A DNA stretch of 64,000 nucleotides from Rachicladosporium sp. CCFEE 5018 (GCA_002077045.2 KZ111149.1:387400-451399), one strand, 5' to 3'. Positions 21,135 to 32,523 are shown, numbered from the stretch's first letter. Program-made: numbers and translations. Notes: generated by a model from the letters alone, not told the origin.

Positions 21135-21788
21135 ATGCAGATCAAGAGCCTCATCGTTCTCTCGGCCGCCGCCCTCGCCACCGCCCAAACCTCACTCCTC
21201 GGTGATCTCACGTCCGCGGTCGGCGGCGGAGCTACCTCTCTGCTCTCCTCGGCGGTCAGCGGTGCCTCGAGCGCTGTAAGTGGTGTTGAGTCATCCGTGG
21301 TCAGCGGAGCCTCATCCGCGGCTGGGACCGTCACAAGCAGTGCCGGTAAGTCCCCACTCCGGTCATCTGCAGTCTTGTTCTGAGCTGATATGATCGTACA
21401 GCCGGTGCACTCTCATCAGCTACAAGCGGTGCCTCCTCTGTTGCTGGTGCAGCTACATCGGGTGCAGGTAAGCACACTTCAGTACTCCCTTCTCCGTGAT
21501 AGCGTACACTCATCTCTTCCAGGTAGCGCCCTCTCGACCGCAACATCCGGTGCCGCAGTCGTAGCCTCTGGTGCTACCTCAGGTGCCGCTGGCGCCGCAT
21601 CAACCGCAACATCAGGTGCCGCCGGCGGCCTATCCAGCGTCACAGGCGGAGCAAGTTCGGCCGCCGCATCCGCTACGAGCGCTGCTGGATCCGCGACGAG
21701 CGCTGCTGGGGCTGCGGGGGTTACTGCTGTGCCGATTTTTGTTGGGGGGTTGATGATGGCGACTGGTGGTATGGTTGCCCTCTTGTAG
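21135..21788 (+). CDS. Ala/Ser/Gly-rich secreted, probably GPI-anchored small protein
   Basis: Exons 21135..21345, 21402..21467 and 21523..21788 give 180 aa. A signal peptide (MQIKSLIVLSAAALATAQ) is followed by a low-complexity region built from units like SGASSAVSG, SSATSGASS and STATSGAA. The end is a hydrophobic tail (VPIFVGGLMMATGGMVALL) after small residues, as in GPI-anchor signals. Both introns interrupt a Gly codon or its neighbour at matching places in the repeat: each downstream exon resumes with a GALSSATSGA-like unit. Such proteins are often cell-wall or surface proteins in fungi. No enzymatic domain is visible, and orthology is unknown. Confidence 0.75.
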
Positions 21789-22331
21789 GAAGTTTATTGC
21801 GCCAAGCGTGGAACAAGTGAGGAAGGGCAAGGAGTTAGCAATCCGGACTACAAAACTATACACTGGCGGTGGGCACGAAATATAGCGCTGTACGCATATA
21901 CGATAGTGTACTATAGACCCAGAATAAGAATGTGTCTTGACTGTGTTCCGCTCCAGCTTCTGATCTAGCCGATTGCACCCGACACCAGCCAAGCAAATCT
22001 GAACGAAGTCACATACATGAGATACCCACAGATCAACAAACGGGCAAGCGAACGAACACCTGACAGCATATCAACGAGATGCAGATCTGACTTGTGCATG
22101 TGAAAATACCTACAGTCGATGTTGCAAAGCTCTCCAATGCCAGATCTTACATCGTGGAAATAGAGTTACCGTGCATGTTCTTCTTAGCCAATCAGCGTGC
22201 AGCGGAAGCACTCATCAAGCCTCTCCTCTCGAGAAGCAACAGCACCACGCATCGCCATCACTTCCCACCACTCCGCTCCACCCTCTCCGCACACACCGGC
22301 AGTCTCAAGCGCTGAGACTACCTCCGACAAC
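21789..22331. other. Intergenic region before CYT1
   Basis: 543 bp. The last part, a pyrimidine-rich run ending near 22330, is a likely CYT1 leader. Nothing else supported. Confidence 0.45.
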
Positions 22332-23590
22332 ATGTTCGCTCGAACATCACTGCGCACGGCGCGCGCATTCGCCAATGCGAAGACCGGGGCGACGAGGACT
22401 GTGGTGAGTTTGATTGCGTTCACTGTGTCGAGGGAGCTTTGGGAGAAGCTATAGATACGATGGACAGATGCTTGAGGTCATGGGAGAGATGGGAGGTACA
22501 TATGGGAGCTAATGCAGGTGTCTCAACAGCGCAATGCCTCGTCCCAGTCTTCGGCCGAATCCGCTCCCACATGGAAGAACACCGCCACCCTGTCCGCATC
22601 CACGGTCCTCGCCATTGGGTCCTGCACGTGGTACTACACGCAGTTCGGCCGCACCGCACACGCCATGACAATGCAAGAGGAAGGGTAAGTGACAGGACAT
22701 CCCGCCACAACAACCTAGCTCGGGCGGACGGGAAGAAACTCAAGACCTCAAACTAACAACACGCAGCCTCCACGCCACGCCCTACCCATGGGAGCACGAG
22801 AAATTCCTCAAGACCTACGACCACGCCGCCCTCCGCCGTGGTTTCCAAGTCTACCGCGAAGTCTGCGCCTCCTGCCACTCCCTCAAGCGCATCCCCTGGC
22901 GCACACTGGTAGGCACCATGATGACGGTCGACGAAGCGAAAGCCCTCGCCGAAGAGAACGAGTACGACACCGAGCCCAACAACGAGGGTGAGATCGAAAA
23001 GCGCCCAGGCAAGCTCTCCGACTACATCCCCTCGCCGTACAAGAACGATGAGGCTGCGCGTGCGGCGAATAACGGCGCTCTGCCCCCAGATCTCTCATTG
23101 ATGGTCAAAGCCCGCCACGGCGGCTGCAACTACATCTTCTCCCTCTTGACTGGTTACCCCGAGGAACCACCAGCCGGCGCCGTCGTGCAGTCCGGGCTGA
23201 ACTTCAACCCTTACTTCCCCGGTACCGGCATCGCCATGGCTCGTGTTCTGTACGATGGGCTCGTGGACTACGAAGATGGCACACCGGCTACTACTTCCCA
23301 GATGGCGAAGGATGTTGTGGAGTTCTTGAACTGGAGCGCGGAGCCTGAGATGGATGATCGCAAGAAGATGGGATGGAAGGTTATGGCCATTGGTAGCGTG
23401 TTGTTTGCGCTGAGTGTGTGGATCAAGAGGTATAAGTGGAGTGTTGTTAAGACGAGGAAGTTGCAGGTGAGTGCTCCTGGACTGAGCAATGTGGGTGTTG
23501 GGTAATGAGATGCTGACTCAAATCTAGTACAACCCACCTGCGTTGACTGGACTGCCGAACAAGATGAACCCTCGTCAGGCACGGCGATAG
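22332..23590 (+). CDS. CYT1: Cytochrome c1, heme protein of respiratory complex III
   Basis: Exons 22332..22403, 22530..22684, 22767..23466 and 23528..23590 give 329 aa. A basic mitochondrial presequence (MFARTSLRTARAFANAKTG) is followed by a hydrophobic sorting segment, then LHATPYPWEHEKFLKTYDHAALRRGFQVY, the heme-binding CASCH motif, a PDLSLMVKARHGG block, an FPGTGIAMARVLYDG-type loop with the axial Met, and the C-terminal anchor (GWKVMAIGSVLFALSVWIKRYKWSVVKTRK). It accepts electrons from the Rieske protein and passes them to cytochrome c in the inner membrane. The exon 2 acceptor could be 22517 or 22529; I prefer 22529 because a CTAAT branch site lies at a normal distance. Confidence 0.94.
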
Positions 23591-23870
23591 ATCAGGTGTC
23601 GAAGATGATGTGTGGGTAGAAGCTGGGGTTGTGGGGATTTGGCAAGGCAAGGCAAGAGTTCGATGTGTACAGTCTGCTTTAGCGTCTCTTCCCTTGTGTC
23701 ATGTGACAATAGTTGAGACAATGCACTGCTGATCAATTCTTTACTTTCCTACGGACTCACTCTCCAGCGCACCAATACTCTCGTGTCAATACCCTCCATT
23801 CATCAGATCTGGTCATCCACGTTATGCGCTTGAGGTGGCAAGCTCTCACCGACGAGACTACCTAGCATTC

Positions 23871-24413
23871 CTACTGCGTCCTCTGAAGAGCGTTTCGCGT
23901 GGCCGATTTACCATGCAACTCCCGTCCCTCACGACAACCCTCAAAGTGCTCGACAATTTCCGCTAGCGTTACATGCATCGCGACTTCGCAAGTAACATCG
24001 TGGCAGGTAAACATCCAGTGTGACTGCTCATGAACGGCGAGGATGTGGTCGGTCAGTTTGTCGGCACGAGGGAAGGCTGGAGGAGTCGTGCCGTGCTTGA
24101 GGCAGCCGACTGCTGGACAGATGAACTTCTTGGCGACCTCGTGGACGGTGGCCACGTGACGGAGGAGGTCGGCGTTGCGGCTGAAGGAGGTACGGCAGTC
24201 GGACACAGGGCAGATCAGCCGCCCAGTGAAAGTAAAGGGTCTACGCCTCCCGGGCGTTAGTTCTTAGAGAAAGAAAGAAAATACTCACCCGTTCCTCTGG
24301 CCTTGAGGGAACAGGTATGCAGCTTCGCGCGCAAGCACAGAGCGGCCGACCCAATCGTTATCGTCCAGCTCCAGAATTGTGCGGGGCGTTGTATATGAGG
24401 CGTTGTTCGACAT
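23871..24413 (-). CDS. Small C2H2 zinc-finger protein
   Basis: Exons 24413..24289 and 24246..23871 join in frame to 166 aa. The N-terminus (MSNNASYTTPRTILELDDND) leads into a first finger C-x4-C...H-x4-H (CPVSDC, RTSFSRNADLLRHVATVH) and a second, longer one (CPAVGC ... DKLTDHILAVH), followed by a degenerate CHDVTC knuckle. The intron has donor GTGAGT and contains a TTTC run. C2H2 fingers usually bind DNA or RNA; there is no activation domain or nuclear signal that I can point to. An upstream in-frame ATG at 24632 would add 73 residues of proline-rich sequence and cannot be excluded. Confidence 0.65.
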
Positions 24414-24808
24414 CGCTGATAGGTCGTAGCATGCAGGTAGAAGAAGGCAACCTGGGGTATGCAGACGGAAGGGCGGTCGTTGCGCTGGCGGGGCGTCGTG
24501 AAGCTCGAAGGGCGTCGAGAAGCTAATGGGCTGCTGATCTTGGCAGTCTGATTTGTGTGGCAGCAGGTGCGAAAGGTTAGGCAACCCGGGTTGGGGGAGG
24601 AGTTTGGTCTTATGCTCTGATGTCCAGGTCACGTGCCTGTGAAGCCGCTAGACCCACTCTTGAAAGGGCGTTCACCGCCAGGCTGAGATCGTCTGCGACT
24701 TAACGCCATGGCCTGTGCCTGACTCACCTTGCTGTGATAGTCCCGAACCTACAGAGCATCGCAATGTAAGTGCAGCGATGGTCGTCGCTCGTAATCTCGG
24801 GGCGCTCA
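24414..24808. other. Intergenic region, zinc-finger to methyltransferase
   Basis: 395 bp. The left part may be leader or an N-terminal extension of the zinc-finger gene. No other gene supported. Confidence 0.4.
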
Positions 24809-25651
24809 CTACTTCTGAACCAACAACTCCCCATGCAGACTTCCACTGCATGCATCCTCGTTTGCCATCCACCTCTCCCACTCCTTCGCCATCTCGTCCA
24901 TTTCCGCTTCACTCGCAATACCGAGCTCCAACGCCGTGGTCCTCATACTACCGCTGATAATGCGATCTCTGAACGTCCCGCCCCACACCTTCCGCTCCTC
25001 TGGACTGGCATATATCCAGCTCCCCATCCCAAGCTTGACTTTCTTCCTGCTTGCACCAGCCTGCACAGCCCATGCCCCTAGACTCGCACCAGCGTTCGAA
25101 CTTCCACCACTAGCGTCGTGCGTGGCGAGCTGCAGCCTCGTCCACGATTGTAGGATCTCGGTGTCTGGATAGAACGTGAAGGTGCGCATGCAGATATCAC
25201 GACATGCGAGCCAGCCTCCAAATTTCGCCACGGAAAGTAGCTGCTGCATCGCCTTCACAGGATCGGATAGGTGGACGAGCATTTGATGAGCGTGCACGAC
25301 GTCGAACTTAGTGTCATCACCGAGGGAGGCTACGAGGTCGTAGACGTTCGCGGACTTGAAAGTGATCCTGTCACTAACTCCCAGCTTATCTGCGTGGGCT
25401 TTCGCGCGCGTGAGGATCTCGGGCGAGAGATCTAGGGCTGTGATGTGGAGGTTTGGGAAGAGCGTGGCGAAGGACGCTGTAATGGTGCCGCTTCCGCAGC
25501 CGACGTCTAGTAGCGTTGGGTTCGTTGTGGTAGCACAGAGCTCCTCCAGTGTGAGAAGCAGGTAGGCGGCAGAGTTATGGGCGGTGCGGAATTCGTGGTG
25601 GGTTGTTGTTGTGTAGCCGGGCGCGTAGCTGGGCTCTGCGGTAGTCGACAT
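24809..25651 (-). CDS. Class I SAM-dependent methyltransferase
   Basis: 280 aa, single exon. The N-terminus has HHEFRTAHNSAAYLL, then motif I LLDVGCGSGTITASFA, motif II ITALDLSPEIL, post-I VYDL, and motif III-like VVHAHQMLVHLSDPVKAM. This layout matches the UbiE/COQ5-like and fungal small-molecule methyltransferases. The C-terminal half (IRDICMRTF-like, WTRLQLATHDASGG) has the length of the UMTA-type fungal enzymes. The methyl acceptor cannot be inferred, and the gene is not near a visible biosynthetic core enzyme. Confidence 0.85.
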   Translation of the reverse strand: MSTTAEPSYAPGYTTTTHHEFRTAHNSAAYLLLTLEELCATTTNPTLLDVGCGSGTITASFATLFPNLHITALDLSPEILTRAKAHADKLGVSDRITFKSANVYDLVASLGDDTKFDVVHAHQMLVHLSDPVKAMQQLLSVAKFGGWLACRDICMRTFTFYPDTEILQSWTRLQLATHDASGGSSNAGASLGAWAVQAGASRKKVKLGMGSWIYASPEERKVWGGTFRDRIISGSMRTTALELGIASEAEMDEMAKEWERWMANEDACSGSLHGELLVQK

Positions 25652-26110
25652 CTTTCTGGATGAGGGAGTAGATGTATGAAAGAGAATGGGACCAGAGCAG
25701 GGACTACGGTGCTGCCGCTATATGAATAGTAACCTGAGAGAGAGAGAGCTGACTCACATGGCTCATGCGTATGTGTACGATCGTAGGTACTTGCGTTCAG
25801 GATGCATGCTGTACTTCGTAGCCTACCTGAAGCCTCAATATAACAGCCTCGAGCCGCCCTAGAAGCGACTGTCCGCACATAACATATCTCGAACACGATG
25901 CGTTGTGAGGGTGTTGAGGGAGGAGACGCTCGGGATGGAGGGCGGAAGGCCGAGTGGTGGCGTTGTTAGGGCGAAGTTTGGGAGCTCGGTAAGGCTGAGC
26001 TCCAGCCACCTCGAAGCCGTCGCGACAACAATGACAGCGGGTCATCAGCACCTTTGCTTATCCTGGTGTACATGAAACGATTCTGATGTGATCACGACAA
26101 CGACGCGACC
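25652..26110. other. Divergent intergenic region
   Basis: 459 bp between the methyltransferase and the membrane protein at 26111. A short GA run lies near 25740. Nothing else supported. Confidence 0.45.
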
Positions 26111-27625
26111 ATGTCCTATGATCGTGGCCAGCGTAACCGGCGCCCGCTGTACGCGCCTCCGCCCCCATCCTCCGGACGTCAACATAGCGCGTTCGGCTAC
26201 TGGGTACCTCTTATCACGATCAGCTCGATCGCACTGGGAGGTCTCGCAGCTTGGGTCTGGTCCATACGTGACAACGAAGACGACTACCACCACGACAAGC
26301 CTTCGCGTCCGTCGCAAGGACCAGCCCAAGGACCAAGCAACCAGGGACCGCCTCAGCCCTATGGCGGGCCACCACCTCAAGCAGGCCAGAACATGCCGCC
26401 CTATGGAGGACCTCTACCAAGCCAGAGCGCTGGGCCGCAGGGAGGACCTCCACCTGCTGGTGGTGAGGCGTCGAGCTACTACTCCGCGTCTGAGATGCAG
26501 AGTCGTAGCGTGCAACAACAGCAGCAGCAGCCGGATGACGGCACCTTCTTCGGCCAAGTGAAAGGTGCAATGCGTCGCACGCCCTCCCCGCAGCAGTTCT
26601 TCGACACTGCATCGCGTCAAGTCGGCGCTGCTGCCGCGGCAGCTGGCTCTGCCCTGGGCAGGATCATGGAGGAAGACAAGGATGAGTACTATGTGCAGGG
26701 CCAGGGGCAAAGGCGCGAGCGCAAGGAGGAGCGAGAGGGCTTCAGTGATCATGAGAGGTGGTCTGAGGAGGCTGAGGAGAAGATGCATGTTGGACCCGTG
26801 GAAATCGAGAGTGGCAAGCGAGCTGGCGTTGCCAGGACTGCGAGGGATGCGCAGGGAAGGGCGAGCGGGAAGAAGAGTGTTGCTATTGTTGTCAGTGCTG
26901 ATCTTGATAATGATGGGCATGACGACAATGAGGCGGACTACAGGACTGAGCATGCCGTGAGTGTCGCTTGACCCTCGCGACACACGTGAACCCTACTGAC
27001 AACGCTGCAGTCCATCCTCTCCCACCTCCCCTCCGCCCACGACCCCTCAACAACCGACCTCTACGTCCTAATCTACTCCCCCTCTCTCAAGACTCTCCCA
27101 CCCCTCGACTACCAACCCTCCAAAACCCACTCCAACCTCGGCTCCTCCTACTCCGCCATCTCCACCCCTGCAGTCACCCCGGGCTCCGAACTTGCCTCTA
27201 TCTCCCCCCGCATCTCACCCAAAGACCAAGCCGACGCTCCAAGCTCCGCCTTCGACGCCCTCTACACCCAAGCCCAGACCCTCGTCTCCTCACCATCGCA
27301 GATCCTACCCTTCACAACCCCGGCGGGCTACATTCAGATCCTCAAGCACCTCGCGCCGCAGATCGTGTACATCTCTGACACGCTCTCTGGGCGCCAGGGC
27401 GAGACTGTCGGGCAGCTGAAGGGCTGGGTCGGGCATACGATTTTGGTTGCTGGTGATGGGGGGTTTGCTGGGTTAGTGGATACGGAGACTGAGGATGAGG
27501 CTGGGAGGGAGGAGAAGCGGTGGTATGAGAGGAGCCAGATGGTGGGGTTGGGTAAGGACATTGAAGTTGTGGATGTGGGAAGGGTGGGGGATGATTGGGT
27601 TAGGAGGATTGGGGGGAGGGAGTAA
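26111..27625 (+). CDS. Single-pass membrane protein, possibly Pex22-like
   Basis: Exons 26111..26956 and 27011..27625 (54-nt intron, GTGAGT donor, phase 0) give 486 aa. One N-terminal transmembrane segment (FGYWVPLITISSIALGGLAAWVW) sits after a short basic leader. A Pro/Gly/Gln-rich linker, a charged region and a C-terminal alpha/beta-like domain follow, with strands DLYVLIYSP and HTILVAGDGG and a segment QIVYISDTLSGRQGETVGQL. This arrangement (membrane anchor plus Rossmann-like soluble domain) resembles the fungal Pex22-like proteins that anchor the Pex4 ubiquitin conjugase at peroxisomes. PEX10 lies 6 kb away, which is suggestive only. I am sure of the gene, less so of the name. Confidence 0.65.
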
Positions 27626-27758
27626 GGGAATTGGAATGATTGTATGTAGCTTTGGTATACTCCTCGAATATTCTTCCAACACTCTCGGCTGTCTGACTCT
27701 CCTGCCCTCGTTCACACGCTCGTGATACCTCACCTTGTCTGACTCCTGTAGCGCCGGC

Positions 27759-28820
27759 TCAGACATCGAAGTCCTCGCAGACAGGGCCGCTGGGCATGTA
27801 TATGCCTTCACGCGGCTGCACATATCGCTGTGACAGCACCAGCTGCGGGGAATGCGTCTTAATGAGATCCCTGTTCTCTATGCCAAGGAACTCCAGGACG
27901 AACCAGCACGTGTTCTGCGTCCTCCACGCATCACTATGCCCAAACGCCGTGGCGATTCGCAAAGCGCTCAAGTCCAGCTTGGTTTCTTGACCGATGACAA
28001 TAGCAGCACTCATCCAATAATCGCCATGAGCCGTGTCTCGGAGCGTCGATTCTTCCGTACCTGTACCGCACATAATGATGAAGTAAGCGTGCAGCATCTC
28101 ATGCACCAGCACCCCAATCATGAGATGACGAGGGTAGCACGACCAGTCCATGTTGTACCGAAGCGCGATCCTGGCCTGTCCTGGTCTGGAGGGCCCTTCA
28201 GACGGTATCTTCAGCGTATATCCTAGAAGTCCCCGGTCAGCGATAGTTGTCGCTTCCCAGCGTAATACGCAGCGGCCACGAAGCTGGCCGTGGAAGATCA
28301 TGAGATCAAGGTCGTTAAACATCTTCGCGAGGAGATCCCAGGTCTGCTTTACGTCGTCGTTGATATTCGAGAAGTGGTCTTCGAACCTTTTGACGGCGTC
28401 CTTGTCTTTGTAGAGTCGGTCGCAGAGCTTATCGAAGGCTTCTTGGAAGCTGCATGGCTGAGGAAAGGGCTTGATGGTCGTCACATAAATCGGCTGGAGT
28501 CTTTCTGATTCCTCCTGCTCGCATGGCTGATGTCTGTCAGCTGCATATCTCTCCGACGCTGACACTCGCACGATGCTCACGTAATTGCAACCAAGCCCAA
28601 CATCCGCGTCTACGTCAAGCAGGCTGGGAACCTTCGCCTCTCGCCAGAACAGTGCTTCGACCAGACGCAACAAGTAGTTCTCCGTGTCCGAGCCCTGCGA
28701 CTCGTCGCTTGGTGGTGGTGGTGAAGATGACATGTGTGTCGCCTGGCCTGAGACGACGGTCTGCTGAGATTTCTCACTGTCGTCCATACAGCGACGCTTG
28801 CTACCATCATCAGCAGCCAC
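27759..28820 (-). CDS. SprT-like zinc metalloprotease domain protein
   Basis: Exons 28820..28581 and 28526..27759 give 335 aa. The 54-nt intron (GTGAGC donor, CTGAC branch) keeps frame, so the gene also reads through unspliced. The SprT-like domain covers about residues 140-280: TWDLLAKMFNDLDLMIF, then a strand VLRWEAT, then VHEMLHAYF with zinc ligands His222 and His226 and catalytic Glu223. A third ligand is likely the His in AHGDYW. The family includes Spartan/Wss1-type DNA-protein crosslink proteases, but this protein has only the core fold and no PIP, UBZ or SHP motif that I can see, so its substrate is unknown. A broken paralog lies next to it (29467-30421). Confidence 0.8.
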   Translation of the reverse strand: MAADDGSKRRCMDDSEKSQQTVVSGQATHMSSSPPPPSDESQGSDTENYLLRLVEALFWREAKVPSLLDVDADVGLGCNYVSIVRVSASERYAADRHQPCEQEESERLQPIYVTTIKPFPQPCSFQEAFDKLCDRLYKDKDAVKRFEDHFSNINDDVKQTWDLLAKMFNDLDLMIFHGQLRGRCVLRWEATTIADRGLLGYTLKIPSEGPSRPGQARIALRYNMDWSCYPRHLMIGVLVHEMLHAYFIIMCGTGTEESTLRDTAHGDYWMSAAIVIGQETKLDLSALRIATAFGHSDAWRTQNTCWFVLEFLGIENRDLIKTHSPQLVLSQRYVQPREGIYMPSGPVCEDFDV

Positions 28821-29466
28821 AGCGGGTTACATAGTCCGCCAGAGTGACGATCAAGTGTTTAACAAAGCTATGCTGTTTAATAGTCGAAGAACGCTTGCAC
28901 GAGACGTCACTGCCGAGACAAAGGTGGTTTATGATACCTTACGGGGAGTCTAGGCAGATACGAAAGACATCACAACTCTGGTGAGACCGCCATACTTGTA
29001 AGGACTCTGTAGTGACAAAGGCCGATCACTGCACGAGCCTTATAAGACTTTCCTGGACATCGTAGACTTGCAAAGCGAGTACAAATTGGAAGACGAGAGT
29101 GACGATTGAAAAAAGGATTTTGAATGAGCCGTACACCTACGAGACTGTTGTTAAGCGTGCGAAGTTGTAAAGGTTGCACAATCCACAGAGCTCCAAACCT
29201 GGTTTGCGAATGTTTCTCCCTTACCAACGTTGAGATATAGCAAGTGGCGTATCGTTGTTGGACGAACGCGCTGTACGCTCGTATGCTGACAACGCCCGTT
29301 GACGCTGTCCGGTCAGATTGGCCCTTCTCGGATACAAGTCGATAGAACGGTTACAGGCTTGCCGTGAACGTGGTCCGTGGACGAGATTAACCCCTTCGGA
29401 TGTTGCATATCTGCGAAGTACAAGTCTTTCGAGCGACGACAGATCGTGCACTGCCGGTTGTCGTGT
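28821..29466. other. Intergenic region between the two SprT-like copies
   Basis: 646 bp, visibly richer in AT than the core genes. No supported gene, RNA or repeat. Confidence 0.45.
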
Positions 29467-30421
29467 TCAAGTAGATATTGTACACATCGAGCAGCCCACT
29501 TCGCCACATGATGGTGGTGGTAGCAAATTGTCGTTGGGCAGCCATGTGTCCGTCCCGTCAAGAGAGCCATAGCCGCTCTCTACTGCTGTTTCCCGGAATA
29601 TTCTCCTCGTCTGAGCAGTTTCTTTCCATCCGAGGAACTCCATAACGAAGTTCATGGTTCTCTGCGTATTTAGGCGCGCGAATTCTTGTGCCGTGAAGGT
29701 CCTGAGACTAGACTCTCTTACGAGCCCCAGTCCAGTCATCGATTCGATTTTCACCCGCGCAGCATGCCAAAACTCTCCATGGCCCCTCACGCGCTTCCAA
29801 TCAGGATCTGCACGGTCGTGCGCGCTTCCGCACATCACGTAGAAGTACGCATGCAGCATTTCACGAAGCAAAGTTGCCAAGATATGGTCAGCATCATAGG
29901 TGTACCAATCCAGATCGAGCCGTAATAGGATACGCGCTTCCCCTACGACAGTTGGGTAGTATGTTGTTCTGCCAATTGGTTCACGGTCCGCGTCGCCGGT
30001 GATCTTCCAACAAAGCACGACCCGATCTTGAAGCTAGTGGTTGAAGAAAAGTTGATCAAGGTCGTCGAACATCTTGAATGGCAAGTCCCATGTCTTTGGC
30101 ACACGGTTTCACGCAACAAGCATGGCCTTGATAGCGTCCGAACGGGAGACTGGAGTTTGCAGATCGCCCATGAGTTTGTTGAAAGCTTCGAGATGCGAAC
30201 TTGGCGCATCAAACGGTTGCGTGAGTGAGGTGCTTGTGGTCGTAGTCTGTTCAGATCGATCTGCTCACTAGGCTAGCAAGGCGCTAGCGGACACCTCTCA
30301 GTAACAAAGCGCTTGTCTGACGTACGTATCGATTGCCGCTGCCAGCCAGAGGAGATAAGTTCATCGCGATTTGGCTGGCGGAGGAGTGTCCGAATAGAGC
30401 AGATAGGAGTTGATCTGCCAT
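29467..30421 (-). pseudogene. SprT-like protein paralog, inactivated
   Basis: The minus strand shows the same protein plan as the gene at 27759-28820. ATG at 30421 starts MADQLLSALF, and an intron sits at the equivalent site (30325..30247, phase 0). The next exon continues through HLEAFNKLMGDL and KTWDLPFKMFDDLD to CWKITGD and a 183-codon open end. Two stops interrupt this frame: TGA at 30109-30111 and TAG at 30034-30036. The metal-binding motif reads LREMLHAYF instead of VHEMLH: the first zinc His has become Arg (29863-29865, a CAT to CGT change). The later HGEFWHAA is kept. A translated product from 30018 would lack the domain start and could not bind zinc normally. Confidence 0.75.
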
Positions 30422-30943
30422 GCTGACTGTGGCGACCTGAGGTCGTGTACACATCACCGTACCTTGTCTGCGTTTGAGAACAGCAGCGAGATGTCATGGA
30501 GGTTGTGTACTTGGTGTTGCTTCGTTGCGGATCGCTAGGTCCCAGAGAGACAGTGAAGTGACTTACATCCTGGCCACGTCGTCTCGTCCCCTGGTCGCGG
30601 CGAGGCGAGTCGTATTCGGCACCCGTTCAACGACATCTTATTTCATAATCCACTATGACCGACCGCCACAGACTGTTGCAGCTATCTGGACCACGACCAG
30701 TTCAATCGTGTTTACCAGCTTTCTCCAATCAGACAGCGGCAGCATATGATGCGCAAGGTCAATGGACGTAGACTGGTGCTGCAGCGGGTCATTCTCATAA
30801 GCGCGATGCATGTCCTGAAAGGTTTGCAGAACAATGGGCGCCTTGTCCGTCTGCGATGTCGAATGCTCTACCTGTAACGAGAAGGCTCTCGGACAAACGT
30901 TGCGATGCAGACGCTTGTAGAAGCTGTGCTTCGCATTCTGCAT
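30422..30943. other. Intergenic region before the monooxygenase
   Basis: 522 bp without a supported gene. It may hold decayed upstream sequence of the pseudogene on its left. Confidence 0.4.
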
Positions 30944-32523
30944 TCACCCATTGAACACAAAGCCAACGTCAGCCAGCGTACTCTTACTATGCCTAGCCCC
31001 TCCGAAGTCCTGGAAGGCTTCCTTGATAGCGGAAAAGCGCTCTCGCATCCAGTACTCACGCTCAGTCCAGTAGGGAGGACGTTTGGCCCCAGCAGCACGA
31101 TATTCCATAGCTTGTGCGTCATTGCCCTGCCTTGGAGCTATCACCTCTTTACTAGCACCGCCAAAAGAGGGTGCAGTAATGTCTTGCGCACGCATTGCCC
31201 AGTCATGCATCATATTGATATAGTCAGCATCTCTCGGGAACTTGAGAACATGGAATTCCCGTCCTGCTCCCATCTCAGCCACGGTGGCATTCTCCCACTG
31301 CTTCATATCAAGAGCAGATGGTAATGACAAACGTCCAGCCAAGACACGAGCGATGACCGCCGCTTGAGCCTCCGCGAATGGGAACGGTATGATCTTCTGA
31401 TTCAGGGTGGGGAAGATCAGACTGGGATTCGGCCGGTAGAACAGATGCTGGTACAAGTTCTCTACTCGCTCACCGCTCGTGACAATCGGCTCATCGTCCA
31501 ACCCCTCTAGGAAGTCGAAAGAGTAGAAGTACCCTGTGCAGTACAGAATATTATCGACATGCTGTTCTCTGCTACCGTCAGCGAACACAACGGTCCTGTC
31601 TTTGACAATATACTCGCTGATCGCAGGCTTATCGACTTGCTCTGGCAAGGTCTCCGTCTGCAGGTATGACGCAGACCTGGTCGAGGCTATAAGGGGAGCC
31701 CTGCAGACGGTCCGGATCTGGGCGCCAATATCTATGCCAGATGCAGAATTTCCGACGACGATAATTTTCTTGTCAGCATACTGCTCGGGCGTCCGATAGT
31801 ACTTCGAGTGTAGTATACTTCCAGGATACGCCTGGACCCAACTTTCCATGCCAGCCACAGCCGGCACATTAGGGACATCGAAGTGGCCGCTTGCTACTAT
31901 AACGGCGTCGAACGTATGATGTTGCACGGTTCTGCTGCCGCTGATCTGCGGCACAGTCACGTTAACATGCCACTTTGTACCTTCAGGGTGGACACTATTG
32001 ACTTGAGCGCGAAACGCGATTAGATGTCGTACATCTTCGGCATACTGCTCGATGTACTCCAATACTGTCTCGTGTTTCGGAAATAGCTGAGTGTCCTTAG
32101 GCCAGTCGAGGTCGGAGAAGCCCATCAAGTCTCGTGGGATGTTGGTCTCGAGTCGGTCGTAAAGTGGTGTCAGAGGCTCGACATGCTTCACAGATGTGTC
32201 GCCAAACAGATGATCAGTGGAGGTGTCGGCCATGCGGCCTTCAACCTTTTCGACGTCGGAATACCCACGCGCGACACGAGCCGCCGTGCCTGTGGGACAG
32301 GGTACGTAGTTCCATATGCCACCCACCGTGGACCGTTGTTCGAAGATCTGGATCTTGGAGAAGGCTTGCTCCGCAACGAGATATCTGTGGTGGTCAGTGC
32401 CCTCGTGCCACTATCATGTACAAGGGGTTGATACTACTTCGCCACTGCAAGGCCGCTCGGGCCGGCTCCGATGATGGCCACGCTGTGCGCGCGCAGCCAT
32501 CTCTCGTCTCCGATCGAACCCAT
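30944..32523 (-). CDS. Flavin-containing monooxygenase (FMO-type)
   Basis: Exons 32523..32438 and 32384..30944 give 508 aa. Exon 1 is needed for the FAD site: VAIIGAGPSG (GxGxxG at residues 19-24), followed by IQIFEQRSTVGGIWNY. The FMO fingerprint region is VQAYPGSILHSKYYR, and the NADPH site is IIVVGNSASGIDIG. A C-terminal NILYCTGYFYSFDF block matches the family's late motif. Such enzymes oxidise soft N or S centres or act as Baeyer-Villiger-like catalysts; fungal members often serve in secondary metabolism or detoxification. The 53-nt intron has donor GTAGTA, which is weak, but the joined reading frame is convincing. Confidence 0.88.
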
